Below are positions 35,012 through 44,814 of a DNA stretch of 64,000 bases, piece after piece. Every line of letters begins with the position of its first letter. The stretch's first letter is position 1. A program made the position numbers and the translations under genes. Below the pieces are notes generated by a model. That model ran no database searches and was not told the DNA's origin. It saw only the letters and a program-made list of their open reading frames with translations. Location: assembly GCA_945860955.1 (NCBI GenBank), contig CAMATH010000010.1:1-64000 (forward strand), read 5' to 3'. The stretch is from Planctomicrobium piriforme. Lineage in GTDB: Bacteria > Planctomycetota > Planctomycetia > Planctomycetales > Planctomycetaceae.

Positions 35012-37062
35012 TCGGTGCCGCCTGGGGGGCCGACGATCGGCCGCTCGAACTGCGCGTGCTGAAGCGCATGACCGACGCGCTGACTCATCGCGGTCCCGAC
35101 GACGCGGGGTATTTTCATTCGTGGCTGCCCGCGAAGAGCTGGAACGGCGACGAGTTGGTTTCCGGTGATCTCGTTCCCCGGGGTCCGGGATCCGCGCTGG
35201 CGTTTCGCAGGCTGTCGATCATCGACCTTTCAACGGGACACCAGCCGCTGGCGAATGAAGACGAGACGCTGTGGATCGCCTTCAACGGCGAAATCTACAA
35301 CTATCGCGAACTGCATGCCGGTCTCGTCGCCCGGGGCCACACGTTTCGCACGCAGAGCGATACCGAGACGATCGTGCATTTGTACGAGGAACTCGGACCG
35401 GCCTGCGTGCATCACTTGCGTGGCATGTTCGCCTTCGCCATCTGGAACGAACGGGATCGCAGTCTGTTTTTCGCTCGCGACCGTCTGGGAAAGAAGCCGC
35501 TGGTCTATCGATACGAGGGAACGCGACTGCTGTTCGCGAGTGAACTGAAAGCGCTGCTGGAAGTTCCCGGGATCGCGCGCGAGATCGACCCGCGTGCCGT
35601 CTTGGATTACCTCACGTATCAGTACGTCCCACACCCGGGATCGATTCTTCGCGGGTTTCAAAAACTCCCGCCGGCCCATTGGGGCTTCTACCGCGACGGT
35701 AAATTGCGGGTCGAACGATACTGGCGACCGGGTTATGAGTCCCCCTGGTACGCTGGCTCGCCGCCGGGCGGGTTCGGTGCCGCCTCAAACGGCGGGACGC
35801 TGCCGGCAGATCCATTCGAAGCGGAAGAGCCTGCGGATCTCGCGACACCGCCGCGCGATCTTCCCGCCGCCCGCAAGCTGTTGCGGTCCACGTTGACCGA
35901 GGCGGTGCGATTGCGGTTGCGAAGCGATGTTCCTCTGGGGGCGTTCCTTTCGGGCGGTGTCGATTCGACGATCATTGCCGGCCTGATGCAGCAACTGTCG
36001 TCGCGCCCCGTGCAGACCTTTTCGATTGGCTTTCCCGTCAAGGCGTTCGATGAACGGGAACACGCCCGGGCGGCGGCGAAACATCTGGGGACCGACCATC
36101 ACGAACTGGTGGTCGAGCCGCACGCGCTGGAAATACTCCCCAAGCTGATCTGGCACTACGACGAGCCGTTTTCCGACAGCTCGGCGATTCCCAGCATGTA
36201 CCTCAGTGAGATGACCCGCCGGCATGTGACGGTCGCGCTCTCGGGGGACGGGGGAGACGAGCTGTTCGCGGGCTACGACCGCTATCAGGCGGTTCTGCTC
36301 GGCGGCCGATTTGATCGACTTCCGGGATTCGTCCGTAGCCTACTTTCGAGCCGGCTCTGGCAATGGCTCCCCGCCTCGACGCGGCAGAAATCGCGGCGGC
36401 GACGGTTCAAGCGGTTGCTTTCTGCGCTGCGGTACTCGCCCGAGCGGCGGTACCTAAAGTGGGTCAGCATTTTTGACGACGAACGTCTGCCCGGGTTGCT
36501 CTCGCCGGCGCTGCGCGAGACGCTGAGTTCGCACGACCCGGCGGAATTCCTGCTGAAAGCGTATGGTGAGTGCCCTCACCGGGATTTTGTCACCCGCACC
36601 ACCTGCGCCGATCTTCTGACGTATCTTCCGTGCGACATTCTCACGAAAGTCGACATCGCGAGCATGGCGAACTCGCTGGAGGTTCGCGCTCCGTTCTTGG
36701 ATCAGCAGGTGGCGCGGCTGGCGGCGCGGATGCCGATTGAATGGAAACTCCGCGAGGGTCGCGGGAAACGGATTCTGCTGGAGACTTTTGGCGACCTGGT
36801 TCCCCCGGCGATCCAGACTCGGCGTAAAATGGGGTTTGGAGTTCCGCTGGACGTGTGGTTCCGTTCGGAATTGCGTCCCCTGTTGGAAGGGACGCTGCTC
36901 GACGCGCGGAGCCTGTCACGCGGATGGTTCGAACCGGCGGCAGTGCGCCAATTGGTGCGCGAACATGTCGAGAACCGCTGGGACCATTCCTACCGCCTCT
37001 GGTCACTGCTGGTTCTGGAGTTGTGGCAGCGCCGTTTTGTTGATGCCGCTCCTCTTCCCTAG
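34999..37062 (+). CDS. asnB: Asparagine synthase (glutamine-hydrolysing) type amidotransferase
   Basis: 687 residues. Cys2 (MCGIVGAAWG) is the glutaminase nucleophile; RLSIIDLSTGHQPLANEDET and FNGEIYNYREL complete that domain. The synthetase half has the ATP-pyrophosphatase loop SGGVDSTIIAGLM and SGDGGDELFAGYDRY. A Pro/Gly/Ala-rich insert of about 40 residues (SPPGGFGAASNGGTLP) lies between the domains. Proteins of this type in polysaccharide loci may amidate sugar acids rather than aspartate. The overlap with the GT4 gene supports that, but free asparagine synthesis is not excluded. Confidence 0.9.
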   Translation: MCGIVGAAWGADDRPLELRVLKRMTDALTHRGPDDAGYFHSWLPAKSWNGDELVSGDLVPRGPGSALAFRRLSIIDLSTGHQPLANEDETLWIAFNGEIYNYRELHAGLVARGHTFRTQSDTETIVHLYEELGPACVHHLRGMFAFAIWNERDRSLFFARDRLGKKPLVYRYEGTRLLFASELKALLEVPGIAREIDPRAVLDYLTYQYVPHPGSILRGFQKLPPAHWGFYRDGKLRVERYWRPGYESPWYAGSPPGGFGAASNGGTLPADPFEAEEPADLATPPRDLPAARKLLRSTLTEAVRLRLRSDVPLGAFLSGGVDSTIIAGLMQQLSSRPVQTFSIGFPVKAFDEREHARAAAKHLGTDHHELVVEPHALEILPKLIWHYDEPFSDSSAIPSMYLSEMTRRHVTVALSGDGGDELFAGYDRYQAVLLGGRFDRLPGFVRSLLSSRLWQWLPASTRQKSRRRRFKRLLSALRYSPERRYLKWVSIFDDERLPGLLSPALRETLSSHDPAEFLLKAYGECPHRDFVTRTTCADLLTYLPCDILTKVDIASMANSLEVRAPFLDQQVARLAARMPIEWKLREGRGKRILLETFGDLVPPAIQTRRKMGFGVPLDVWFRSELRPLLEGTLLDARSLSRGWFEPAAVRQLVREHVENRWDHSYRLWSLLVLELWQRRFVDAAPLP

Positions 37063-37094
37063 ATGCGTGTCCCCTTCCGTACACGAGTCGCAAC

Positions 37095-38405
37095 ATGTCT
37101 TCGATGATCGCGATCGAATTGCTGCTGATTTTGTTGTTGTTCGCCGCGAATGGCTTCTTCGCCGGCGCCGAGATCGCCATCATCTCGGCGAACCGTTCAC
37201 GGCTCAAAGAGCGGGCCGACGAAGGGGATCGCCGCTCGCGGGTGGCGCTGGACCTGGCCGAAAACCCCAATCGGCTGCTGCCGACGATTCAACTGGGAAT
37301 CACCCTGGTGGGGACACTGGCCGCGGCATTCGGCGGCGCGGCATTGAAGGGGCAGCTCGAGCTGCTGCTTGAATCACTCCGCTGGGATTGGCTCACCTAT
37401 TGGAGCGCCGAGATCGCGCTGGCGCTGGTCGTGGTCGGGTTGACGATTGGTTCGGTACTGCTGGGTGAATTGATTCCCAAACGGATCGCGCTGCACGACG
37501 CGGCGGCCGTCGCGCGGATCGTCGCGCCCCCCGTGGCGCTTTTGGGGCGGATCGCCCGGCCGATCGTCTGGATGCTGGGGACGGCAACCGACCTTGTCGC
37601 AGGGCTGCTGGGTGTGCGCGGAAAGCAGATCCACGGGACGTCCATGCAGGACATCCGCCATCTGATTGAAATGGGAACCGCGGAAGGGGTGGTCGATCCG
37701 GTGGAACAACGGCTGGCACTCGAAGCGTTGCAACTGGGGGACCAGACGGTCAAACAGATCATGAAGCCTCGGGTGGATATTGACGCGGTGGATGTCGAGA
37801 CGCCGGCGGAAGAACTGCTCGGGACAATCTCCATGGCTGGTTTCACACGCCTGCCGGTCTATGAAGGGGATCTCGATCACATCATCGGATTCGTTCATCT
37901 CAAAGATGTGTTGAGACAGCATTACCTGGGATGGACACTCGATCTGCGTAAGCTGGTTCGCAAAGCGATGCTGGTTCCCGACACAATGCGGCTCGATCAG
38001 TTGCTGGTGAAATTTCAGGAGGAACACAATCAGTTGGCCGTCGTGGTCGACGAGTACGGAGCGACCCGCGGAATGGTGACCGTCGACGACGTGCTGGAAG
38101 AGCTGGTGGGTGAACTGCTGACCGATCAGCACAAACGCACCGAGCAGATGATTGTGCCGCGCGACGACGGTGGCTGGCTGATTGATGGATCTGTCAGCAT
38201 TTCCGACATGCTGGAACGGCTCGGGCGGTCGCGACTGGTGGCGCATGCCCCCAAACAGGTGAGTTCGGTTGCGGGCCTGGTTCTGCACGTGATGGGTCGA
38301 CTCCCCGCGGTGGGCGACCAGGCCGAATGGCAGGGATTGAAACTGGAGGTGGTTGATCTCGATGGACGACGGATTGACCGTGTGCTGGTAACGACTGTGC
38401 CGTAA
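37095..38405 (+). CDS. CNNM/HlyC-CorC family transporter with CBS pair
   Basis: 436 residues. Residues 1-200 form a CNNM membrane domain with three to four helices (IELLLILLLFAANGFFAGAE, ALALVVVGLTIGSVLLGELI). CBS domains span about 210-335 (IMKPRVDIDAVDVETPAEEL, HNQLAVVVDEYGATRGMVTV). The CorC_HlyC domain is at about 350-436. Relatives take part in Mg2+ or Na+ exchange; the old name hemolysin is misleading. It begins 32 bp after asnB on the same strand. Confidence 0.9.
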   Translation: MSSMIAIELLLILLLFAANGFFAGAEIAIISANRSRLKERADEGDRRSRVALDLAENPNRLLPTIQLGITLVGTLAAAFGGAALKGQLELLLESLRWDWLTYWSAEIALALVVVGLTIGSVLLGELIPKRIALHDAAAVARIVAPPVALLGRIARPIVWMLGTATDLVAGLLGVRGKQIHGTSMQDIRHLIEMGTAEGVVDPVEQRLALEALQLGDQTVKQIMKPRVDIDAVDVETPAEELLGTISMAGFTRLPVYEGDLDHIIGFVHLKDVLRQHYLGWTLDLRKLVRKAMLVPDTMRLDQLLVKFQEEHNQLAVVVDEYGATRGMVTVDDVLEELVGELLTDQHKRTEQMIVPRDDGGWLIDGSVSISDMLERLGRSRLVAHAPKQVSSVAGLVLHVMGRLPAVGDQAEWQGLKLEVVDLDGRRIDRVLVTTVP

Positions 38406-38534
38406 TTGCCGATTCTTTGGACAGATTTCTCGGTGAATCGCCACCGGCGTCGCTATGCGACTTTCATCGGCGTGGCTAGGATCAGAGAGAGTTGATGCCT
38501 GAAGCTTGTTCCGCGTGACTGGGAGCGTTCGTGA

Positions 38535-39839
38535 ATGCGGGGATACCTGGCAACATTCGTCGTGCTGGCTGGCCTGGGAGGGGTGGGCTACTGGTACCTG
38601 AAGTCACCACGCGGTCCACGTGTGACCTACCGCACCAGCGAAATCACGCGCGGAGATGTTCAATCGGTGGTGAGCGCCACGGGGACCATTGAGCCGGAGG
38701 ATTTAGTCGACGTGGGGGTGCAGGTGGCGGGGCGCGTTCACGAATTGGGGCGCGATCCAGGCGACCCGATGAAGTCGGTCGATTATGGCACCCGCGTTGC
38801 CGAGGGAACGGTCCTGGCAAAGATCGACGACGCGATGTACGAGTCGCAGGTTCAGCAGGCACGCGCCGCGGTGCAACGGGCAAGAGCCGACGCCGAGCAA
38901 CAGCGGATCAAGCTGGAGCAGATGGAACGTGAGTGGAATCGGGCACAAAACTTCCGCAAGACACTGTCCATCTCTGAAGCGGACGCCGACCTTGCGAAAG
39001 CGAACTGGCAGATGGCGCAAGCGACGGTCGGGGTCGCCGAGGCGGGGCTGGAACAGGCGAAAGCCTCTCTGCACCAGGCCGAGATCAATCTGGGATATAC
39101 CACGATTCGATCGCCTGTGAACGGTGTGATCATCGATCGCCGGGTGAATGTGGGGCAAACTGTAGTGGCGAGTTTTAACGCGCCGAGTCTGTTTCTCATC
39201 GCGAAGGATCTCAGGCGGCTGCAGGTTTGGGCCTCAGTGAATGAAGCCGACATCGGGCAGATTCACCCGGGACAACCGGTGAAGTTCACTGTCGACGCGC
39301 AGGCGGGCGAAGTGTTTCGCGGGGTCGTCGCGCAGATCCGCCTCAATGCCACCATGACGCAGAATGTGGTCACCTACACGGTGGTGGTATCGACCGATAA
39401 TCTGGACGGAAAACTGCTACCGTACCTGACCGCGAATCTGCAGTTCGAACGTGCCACCCAATCAGACGTGCTGCTGGCCCCCAACATCGCGCTGCGCTGG
39501 CAGCCGAGGCGCACCGAGGGCGGCAAGGGGGCAGGAGGAACGAAGTTCGACAGTGGCGGGGGAAAGAAGCCGAAGGGACCGGGTGACCCCACGTTGGGCA
39601 AGGTCTGGGTGCGCGATGGGGATGGCGTGCGTCCGATCGACGTCACTGTCGGGTTGACCGACGGCGTCGTGTCGGAAGTTTCAGGAGAGGGGATTGTCGA
39701 GGGCCTGGAGCTGATCGTGGGTGATGTCGTCAACGAAACCGGCGGACAGACGAGTCCGTTCGCCCCGAAAATGACTCCGGGGGGAACCCCGACGGGGGGC
39801 AGCGGCGGTGGTCGCGGCGGCGGTGGGAAAACGCCATGA
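38535..39839 (+). CDS. MacA/HlyD-type periplasmic adaptor
   Basis: 434 residues, GGGAG nine bases before the ATG. N-terminal anchor (YLATFVVLAGLGGVGYWYLK). Lipoyl, coiled-coil hairpin and beta-barrel domains follow: VVSATGTIEPEDLVDVGVQV, a heptad-rich stretch at about 95-190 (RAAVQRARADAEQQRIKLEQ), and GYTTIRSPVNGVIIDRRVNV. A Gly/Lys-rich insert (GGKGAGGTKFDSGGGKKPKG) and a Gly-rich tail are unusual. It links a MacB-type pump to an outer-membrane channel. The stop overlaps the macB-like start (ATGA). Confidence 0.92.
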   Translation: MRGYLATFVVLAGLGGVGYWYLKSPRGPRVTYRTSEITRGDVQSVVSATGTIEPEDLVDVGVQVAGRVHELGRDPGDPMKSVDYGTRVAEGTVLAKIDDAMYESQVQQARAAVQRARADAEQQRIKLEQMEREWNRAQNFRKTLSISEADADLAKANWQMAQATVGVAEAGLEQAKASLHQAEINLGYTTIRSPVNGVIIDRRVNVGQTVVASFNAPSLFLIAKDLRRLQVWASVNEADIGQIHPGQPVKFTVDAQAGEVFRGVVAQIRLNATMTQNVVTYTVVVSTDNLDGKLLPYLTANLQFERATQSDVLLAPNIALRWQPRRTEGGKGAGGTKFDSGGGKKPKGPGDPTLGKVWVRDGDGVRPIDVTVGLTDGVVSEVSGEGIVEGLELIVGDVVNETGGQTSPFAPKMTPGGTPTGGSGGGRGGGGKTP

Positions 39840-42103
39840 GTTCGCCCGTAGAGACTGTTGCGCCGGCGGGTGCCCCCGCGCTGGGTACCGAACTCGTCCG
39901 TCTGCGAGACGTCACCAAGACGTACCACCTAGGTGAACTCGATGTGCCGGTACTGAAAGGGGTGTCCCTCACGATTCGGCATGGCGAGTACGTCGCCCTG
40001 ATGGGGGCGTCGGGTTCGGGCAAGACGACGTTGATGAACCTGCTGGGTTGCCTCGACCGGCCAACGTCGGGGAGTTACCAGCTTGAGGGGGTCGAGATCG
40101 CCAATGCCTCGGCGGACGATCGAGCGCGGTTGCGCAATTCCCGGCTCGGTTTCGTGTTCCAGAGTTTCAATCTACTGGCACGCACGTCGGCTCTCAACAA
40201 TGTGATTCTGCCGTTGGAGTATGCTCCCGAACGGGTCACCGACACCGACCAGCATGCGCGAGCGATTGAACTGCTGAATCGTGTCGGGCTCGCCGCGCGG
40301 ATGGATCACGAACCGGCGCAGATGTCAGGGGGACAGCAGCAGCGGGTCGCGATCGCCCGCGCGCTCGTCAATCATCCCCCGCTGTTGCTGGCGGATGAAC
40401 CGACGGGGAATCTCGATTCCCGCACGAGTGTCGAGATTCTGGAGATGTTCGATCGCCTGCACGCCGAGGGAATCACGATCATCATCGTCACGCACGATGC
40501 GGGGGTCGGGGCGCGGGCCAAACGGGTGATCCGATTGCGGGACGGGCTGATTGAAGCGGATGGCCCTTCGTCGGCTGTTGTCGTACCGGCGGCTGGCAAT
40601 GAGAGTTCAACGGCACCCAACACGAATGCGGCTCCCGCGGTCGATACTCCGTCGCCGGCAGCCCCTGTCACGTCAACTCTTGCTCCCCATGTCGCGTCCT
40701 CTCATCCCGCGTTTCGGAAGGTCGGGCGACCGCTCATTCCCCGCACGTTTCGTACGGCGTTCAAGGCGATTCTGCGCAACAAGCTGCGCTCAGGACTCAC
40801 GATGCTCGGCATCGTGATCGGCGTCGCCGCCGTCATCGCCATGATGGAGATTGGACAGGGGTCGAACGCCGCCATCCAGCGGACGATCGCCAGCATGGGA
40901 GCCAATAATCTGCTGGTGCAGCCCGGAGCCGCTTCGAGTGGCGGGGTGACATTTGGCGGCGGAAGCGGTTTGACCTTGACGCCGCGCGACGCGCAGGAGA
41001 TTCAACGGCAGGTTCCCTCGGCGGAGTTCGTCGCCCCCATCGTTCGCGCGCGAACGCAGGTGATCTACCGCAGCCGCAACTGGGTGCCGGTCTATATCTA
41101 CGGCACCACGCCGTCGTTCCTCGACGTGCGCGACTGGCGTGATCTGGAATTCGGGGAGATGTTTGGTGACCGAGAAGTGCGGAACGGCAGCCAGGTTTGT
41201 GTTGTCGGGCAGACCATTGTTCGCGAACTGTTCCGAGGAGAATCGCCCATTGGGGAGGAGATCCGTCTGCAAAACGTCTCTTTCCGGGTGATTGGTGTGT
41301 TGCGACGGAAAGGGGCGAACATGATGGGGGTCGATCAGGACGATATCGTTCTCGCCCCGTGGACGACGGTCAAATCGCGGGTCGCCGGCAACTCGATGGC
41401 CAACGTCAATCAGTCGACGGCGGCGACGACCGATCCGTCACAAAAGGTCAACACTCTCAGCCAGTTGTATCCGGGCGCGCAGCCGCTGTATCCGGTCTCG
41501 TCGATTCTGCAACAGACCGACACCCCCCAGCCGGTGCGGTTCACCAACGTCGATCAGATACTGGTGAAGGTCGCGACGGCGGGTGAGGTTCCCGACGCGA
41601 TCGCGCAGATCAAGGCGACATTGCGGGAACAGCATCGATTGCGGAAAGGCCAGCCCGAGGATTTCAACATCCGCGACATGACCGAAGCGAACAAGGCGTT
41701 GTCGTCGACGTCCGAGATGATGAGTTCGCTGCTGTTGAGCGTGGCGCTGATCTCGCTGCTTGTTGGATGGGTCGGGATCATGAATATCATGCTGGTCTCC
41801 GTGACAGAGCGCACCCGAGAGATCGGCCTGCGGATGGCGATTGGTGCCCGGGGTCGCAATATTCTGATGCAGTTTCTCGTCGAAGCGGTCGTGCTGTGCA
41901 TGGCGGGAGGGGCGCTGGGAATCGCGCTGGGACGCGGCGGTTCCGTCCTGGTCCGCGAGCTGCTCGGCTGGCCAACGGAGATCGCACCGGGAGCGATTGT
42001 CGCTTCGGTGGTCGTGGCGGTGACCGTGGGAGTTGTGTTCGGCTTTTACCCCGCCTGGAAGGCGTCACGCCTCGACCCGATCACGGCGTTGCGTTACGAG
42101 TGA
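39836..42103 (+). CDS. MacB-type ABC transporter, ATPase and permease fused
   Basis: 755 residues. The ATPase domain at 20-245 has Walker A GASGSGKTT (57-65), signature MSGGQQQRVAIARAL and Walker B LLLADEPTGNLDS. An Ala/Pro/Thr/Ser-rich linker leads to the first helix (MLGIVIGVAAVIAMMEIGQG), a MacB periplasmic core domain, and three C-terminal FtsX helices (TRAREIGLRMAIG-like TERTREIGLRMAIGARGRNI). It probably exports a lipoprotein, peptide or small molecule with the adaptor encoded just before. No TolC gene is nearby. Confidence 0.93.
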   Translation: MSSPVETVAPAGAPALGTELVRLRDVTKTYHLGELDVPVLKGVSLTIRHGEYVALMGASGSGKTTLMNLLGCLDRPTSGSYQLEGVEIANASADDRARLRNSRLGFVFQSFNLLARTSALNNVILPLEYAPERVTDTDQHARAIELLNRVGLAARMDHEPAQMSGGQQQRVAIARALVNHPPLLLADEPTGNLDSRTSVEILEMFDRLHAEGITIIIVTHDAGVGARAKRVIRLRDGLIEADGPSSAVVVPAAGNESSTAPNTNAAPAVDTPSPAAPVTSTLAPHVASSHPAFRKVGRPLIPRTFRTAFKAILRNKLRSGLTMLGIVIGVAAVIAMMEIGQGSNAAIQRTIASMGANNLLVQPGAASSGGVTFGGGSGLTLTPRDAQEIQRQVPSAEFVAPIVRARTQVIYRSRNWVPVYIYGTTPSFLDVRDWRDLEFGEMFGDREVRNGSQVCVVGQTIVRELFRGESPIGEEIRLQNVSFRVIGVLRRKGANMMGVDQDDIVLAPWTTVKSRVAGNSMANVNQSTAATTDPSQKVNTLSQLYPGAQPLYPVSSILQQTDTPQPVRFTNVDQILVKVATAGEVPDAIAQIKATLREQHRLRKGQPEDFNIRDMTEANKALSSTSEMMSSLLLSVALISLLVGWVGIMNIMLVSVTERTREIGLRMAIGARGRNILMQFLVEAVVLCMAGGALGIALGRGGSVLVRELLGWPTEIAPGAIVASVVVAVTVGVVFGFYPAWKASRLDPITALRYE

Positions 42104-42132
42104 CGGGAATGCCCCCTTGGGCCGCCGTCGCT

Positions 42133-43548
42133 TCAGCCCGTCAGTTCCTTGATTGGCGCGCCCGTGGTAATTGCTACGGGGCGTCCACCGCCGTCGGGGA
42201 AATGGGTCGTCAGGTCGATTCCCAGATGGCGGTACAGTGTCGCCAGCAGGTCTTGCGGATCAAGCGGCCGTTCGACCGGATAGCCCGCCTGGGAATCGGT
42301 CGCGCCGATCACCTGGCCCATTCGCAGGCCACCGCCGGAGATCAAAATCGACTGCGCGCCCGGCCAGTGGTCGCGACCCCATTGCAGTTGCTTCGTCGCC
42401 GTTCCCGGCAGCAAAGTTCCTTTGGGGGTTCGTCCGAATTCGCCGGCGGCGATCACCAGCACGTCCTGATCCAGTCCCCGACTGTAAATGTCGTTGATCA
42501 ACGTGGTGACGATCTGATCGTAAACCGGAAGACGATGCCGCATGATCGTGGGGAGGTCAATGTTCACCGCGTGATCGTCCCAGCCGGGCGCGTCCATCGC
42601 CTTCACGCCCCCCGGGACACTGATGGTGACAAAACTCACTCCCGCCTCCACCAGCCGCCTGGCGACCAGCGCGTTCTGGCCCCATTCGTCGCCGTATTGG
42701 GCGACGAGTTTCGGATCTTCTTCGGACAGGTCGAATGCCCGCCGAGCCTTGTCGGCAGTGAGAATATCAAGCGCCGTCCGATGGAATTCGTCAAGTGAAT
42801 CCATCACCCCGCGCTGATCGACCTCACGCCGCAACAGGTCGAATTGCCGCATCAGTCCGACCCGGTCACTCAGTCGCGCCCCGTCGACCGTCAACGTGGA
42901 ATTCGGCAGTCCGTTCTTGGTGACAATCGGAGGTCGCCAGGCGCTGCTCCAATAGCCTTCACCAATCCCTGGAATGTACTCACCGAATGCGCTGTTGTAG
43001 ATCACCAGCCCCATACCAACGGCGGCCGGCAAGCCACGGACGCGCGACTTGAGCGCGCGACCGACAACCGCCCCCATTTGCGGATGTGTCGATTCAAAAG
43101 TCCCCGTCTTCAAGCCGGGGTTCCCCGACATGAACCGACCATGTGCTTCGAAATGCCCCCCCTCGCCGTGCGTACACGACCGAATGATCGAAAAGCGATG
43201 GGCGAGCTGCGCATGAAGTGGCAGCAGCTCGCAAAGATCCAATCCCGAAACATTCGTCCGGATGGGAAGGCACGGGCCGCGCACATCGGTGCTGGCCAGT
43301 GGCTTGAGGTCGTACGTCTCAAGCTGGCTGGGTCCACCATGGAGAAACAGAAAGATCACCGAAGTCTTCCGTGGCTCATCCGGTGCCGCTTTCGCCCGGG
43401 CCTCAAGCAACTGCGCCAGGCCAAGCCCCCCCAGTCCCAGGACACCCGCCCGCAGCACGCCTCGTCGGTTGATGCGCGTCGCCGTCTTCGACTGTGGAGA
43501 ACTGGCGGCCGACTTCGCAGGCGCGGAGGAGTGATGGTGAGCGGGCAT
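42133..43548 (-). CDS. DUF1501 domain protein
   Basis: 471 residues from the ATG at 43548; the frame is open to 43791 but runs into the preceding permease gene. Twin-arginine-like signal (INRRGVLRAGVLGLGGLGLA). DUF1501 marks: SVIFLFLHGGPSQLETYDLK, CTHGEGGHFEAHGRFMSGNP, IAAGEFGRTPKGTLLPG, ATLYRHLGIDLTTHFPDGGG. It is the last gene of a tight operon, 17 bp after an ABC permease gene and two genes after a secretin-N-domain protein. That pairing is not the usual DUF1549/1553 neighbourhood. Confidence 0.9.
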   Translation of the reverse strand: MPAHHHSSAPAKSAASSPQSKTATRINRRGVLRAGVLGLGGLGLAQLLEARAKAAPDEPRKTSVIFLFLHGGPSQLETYDLKPLASTDVRGPCLPIRTNVSGLDLCELLPLHAQLAHRFSIIRSCTHGEGGHFEAHGRFMSGNPGLKTGTFESTHPQMGAVVGRALKSRVRGLPAAVGMGLVIYNSAFGEYIPGIGEGYWSSAWRPPIVTKNGLPNSTLTVDGARLSDRVGLMRQFDLLRREVDQRGVMDSLDEFHRTALDILTADKARRAFDLSEEDPKLVAQYGDEWGQNALVARRLVEAGVSFVTISVPGGVKAMDAPGWDDHAVNIDLPTIMRHRLPVYDQIVTTLINDIYSRGLDQDVLVIAAGEFGRTPKGTLLPGTATKQLQWGRDHWPGAQSILISGGGLRMGQVIGATDSQAGYPVERPLDPQDLLATLYRHLGIDLTTHFPDGGGRPVAITTGAPIKELTG

Positions 43549-43565
43549 TCGGGATCCGTGCGGAG

Positions 43566-44807
43566 CTACTCGTATCGCAAAGCTTCGATGGGATCCAGCA
43601 TACTCGCTCGGCGTGCCGGGTAGAAGCCGAAAAACACCCCGACAATCGCCGCGAATCCAAACGCCATAATCGCCGCCGGGATCGAAATCACCGTCGGCCA
43701 TTTCGTGCCTGTCGTGAACGAATTGATGAGCGCGGTGATTCCCAGCGACGCCCCGACTCCCAGCAGGAAACCGATGATTCCGCCAATGCACGAGAGCAGC
43801 ACCGCTTCGACGAGGAACTGGCGCAGAATATCGCCGGACCGCGCCCCGACCGCCATGCGGATGCCAATCTCGCGAGTCCGTTCGGTGACCGACACCAGCA
43901 TGATGTTCATGATTCCAACTCCGCCCACCAGCAGCGAAATGGCGGCGATCGCCGACAGCATCATGGTCAACGTCCCCGTGATCGTCCCCAGCACTTTGGC
44001 GATTTCCGCGGTGTCTTGAACGGTGAAATCGGGCGGCTCTCCCTGGTGGATCCGGTGTCTTTCTGAAAGCAACTGGGTGATTTCCGACTGGGCGTCTTGC
44101 GCGACCATAATCGACCTCGCCGAGACCAGAATCACGTTGACGTTGTCAAACTCCGACCCGTAGAGCCGTTTGCGGACCGTGGTGTAGGGAACCAGCACGA
44201 CATTGTCCTGATCCTCCCCGACCATGTTCGCCCCCTTTTTCTCCAACACGCCGATCACGCGGAAGGGGATGTTCTTGATGCGAATGTTCTCGCCCACCGG
44301 ATTGGCGGTTTGAAACAGCTTGGCGACCAGTGTGTGTCCGATGACACAGACTTTGGCGGCCCCCGCGATGTCGCGATCGGTGAAGAATCCCCCGGTTCGG
44401 ACCGTCCAGTTGCGCACCGTCAGATGGTCGGCACCGACTCCGCTGATTTCGCGGGGGCTGGCGTTGGCGTTGCCGTAGATCACCTGGCCTTGAAATCCGA
44501 CAATCGGACTGGCGGCGAGAACCGACGGGCATTCTTTGGCGATGGCGTCGGCGTCTTTGGCGGTGAGCGTGGGGACAGTTCCCTCGCGAACCCCCTCGCG
44601 GCGACGTGAACCCGGGAAGACCACGATCACGTTGGTCCCGAGTTGTTCAAACTGCCCCTGGACCAGACCGCTGGCGCTCTGGCCCAGCGAGACCATCGTG
44701 GTGACGGCGGCGATTCCGATCACCACCCCCAGCACGGTCAATCCCGCCCGCATCTTGTTCTTGCCCAACGCCCGCAGGGCGATTCTCATCGTGATCAGGA
44801 AATCCAT
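43566..44807 (-). CDS. MacB/FtsX-type ABC permease without its own ATPase domain
   Basis: 413 residues. The first helix (GLTVLGVVIGIAAVTTMVSL) is followed by a MacB core domain (LAASPIVGFQGQVIYGNANA). Three further helices lie at about 285-405 (ISLLVGGVGIMNIMLVSVTE, FAAIVGVFFGFYPARRASML). It lacks an ATP-binding domain and none is encoded in this operon. The fused MacB at 39836 is convergent with it, so it might pair with an ATPase elsewhere. It starts 7 bp after the upstream gene's stop. Confidence 0.9.
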   Translation of the reverse strand: MDFLITMRIALRALGKNKMRAGLTVLGVVIGIAAVTTMVSLGQSASGLVQGQFEQLGTNVIVVFPGSRRREGVREGTVPTLTAKDADAIAKECPSVLAASPIVGFQGQVIYGNANASPREISGVGADHLTVRNWTVRTGGFFTDRDIAGAAKVCVIGHTLVAKLFQTANPVGENIRIKNIPFRVIGVLEKKGANMVGEDQDNVVLVPYTTVRKRLYGSEFDNVNVILVSARSIMVAQDAQSEITQLLSERHRIHQGEPPDFTVQDTAEIAKVLGTITGTLTMMLSAIAAISLLVGGVGIMNIMLVSVTERTREIGIRMAVGARSGDILRQFLVEAVLLSCIGGIIGFLLGVGASLGITALINSFTTGTKWPTVISIPAAIMAFGFAAIVGVFFGFYPARRASMLDPIEALRYE

Positions 44808-44814
44808 GAACGGC

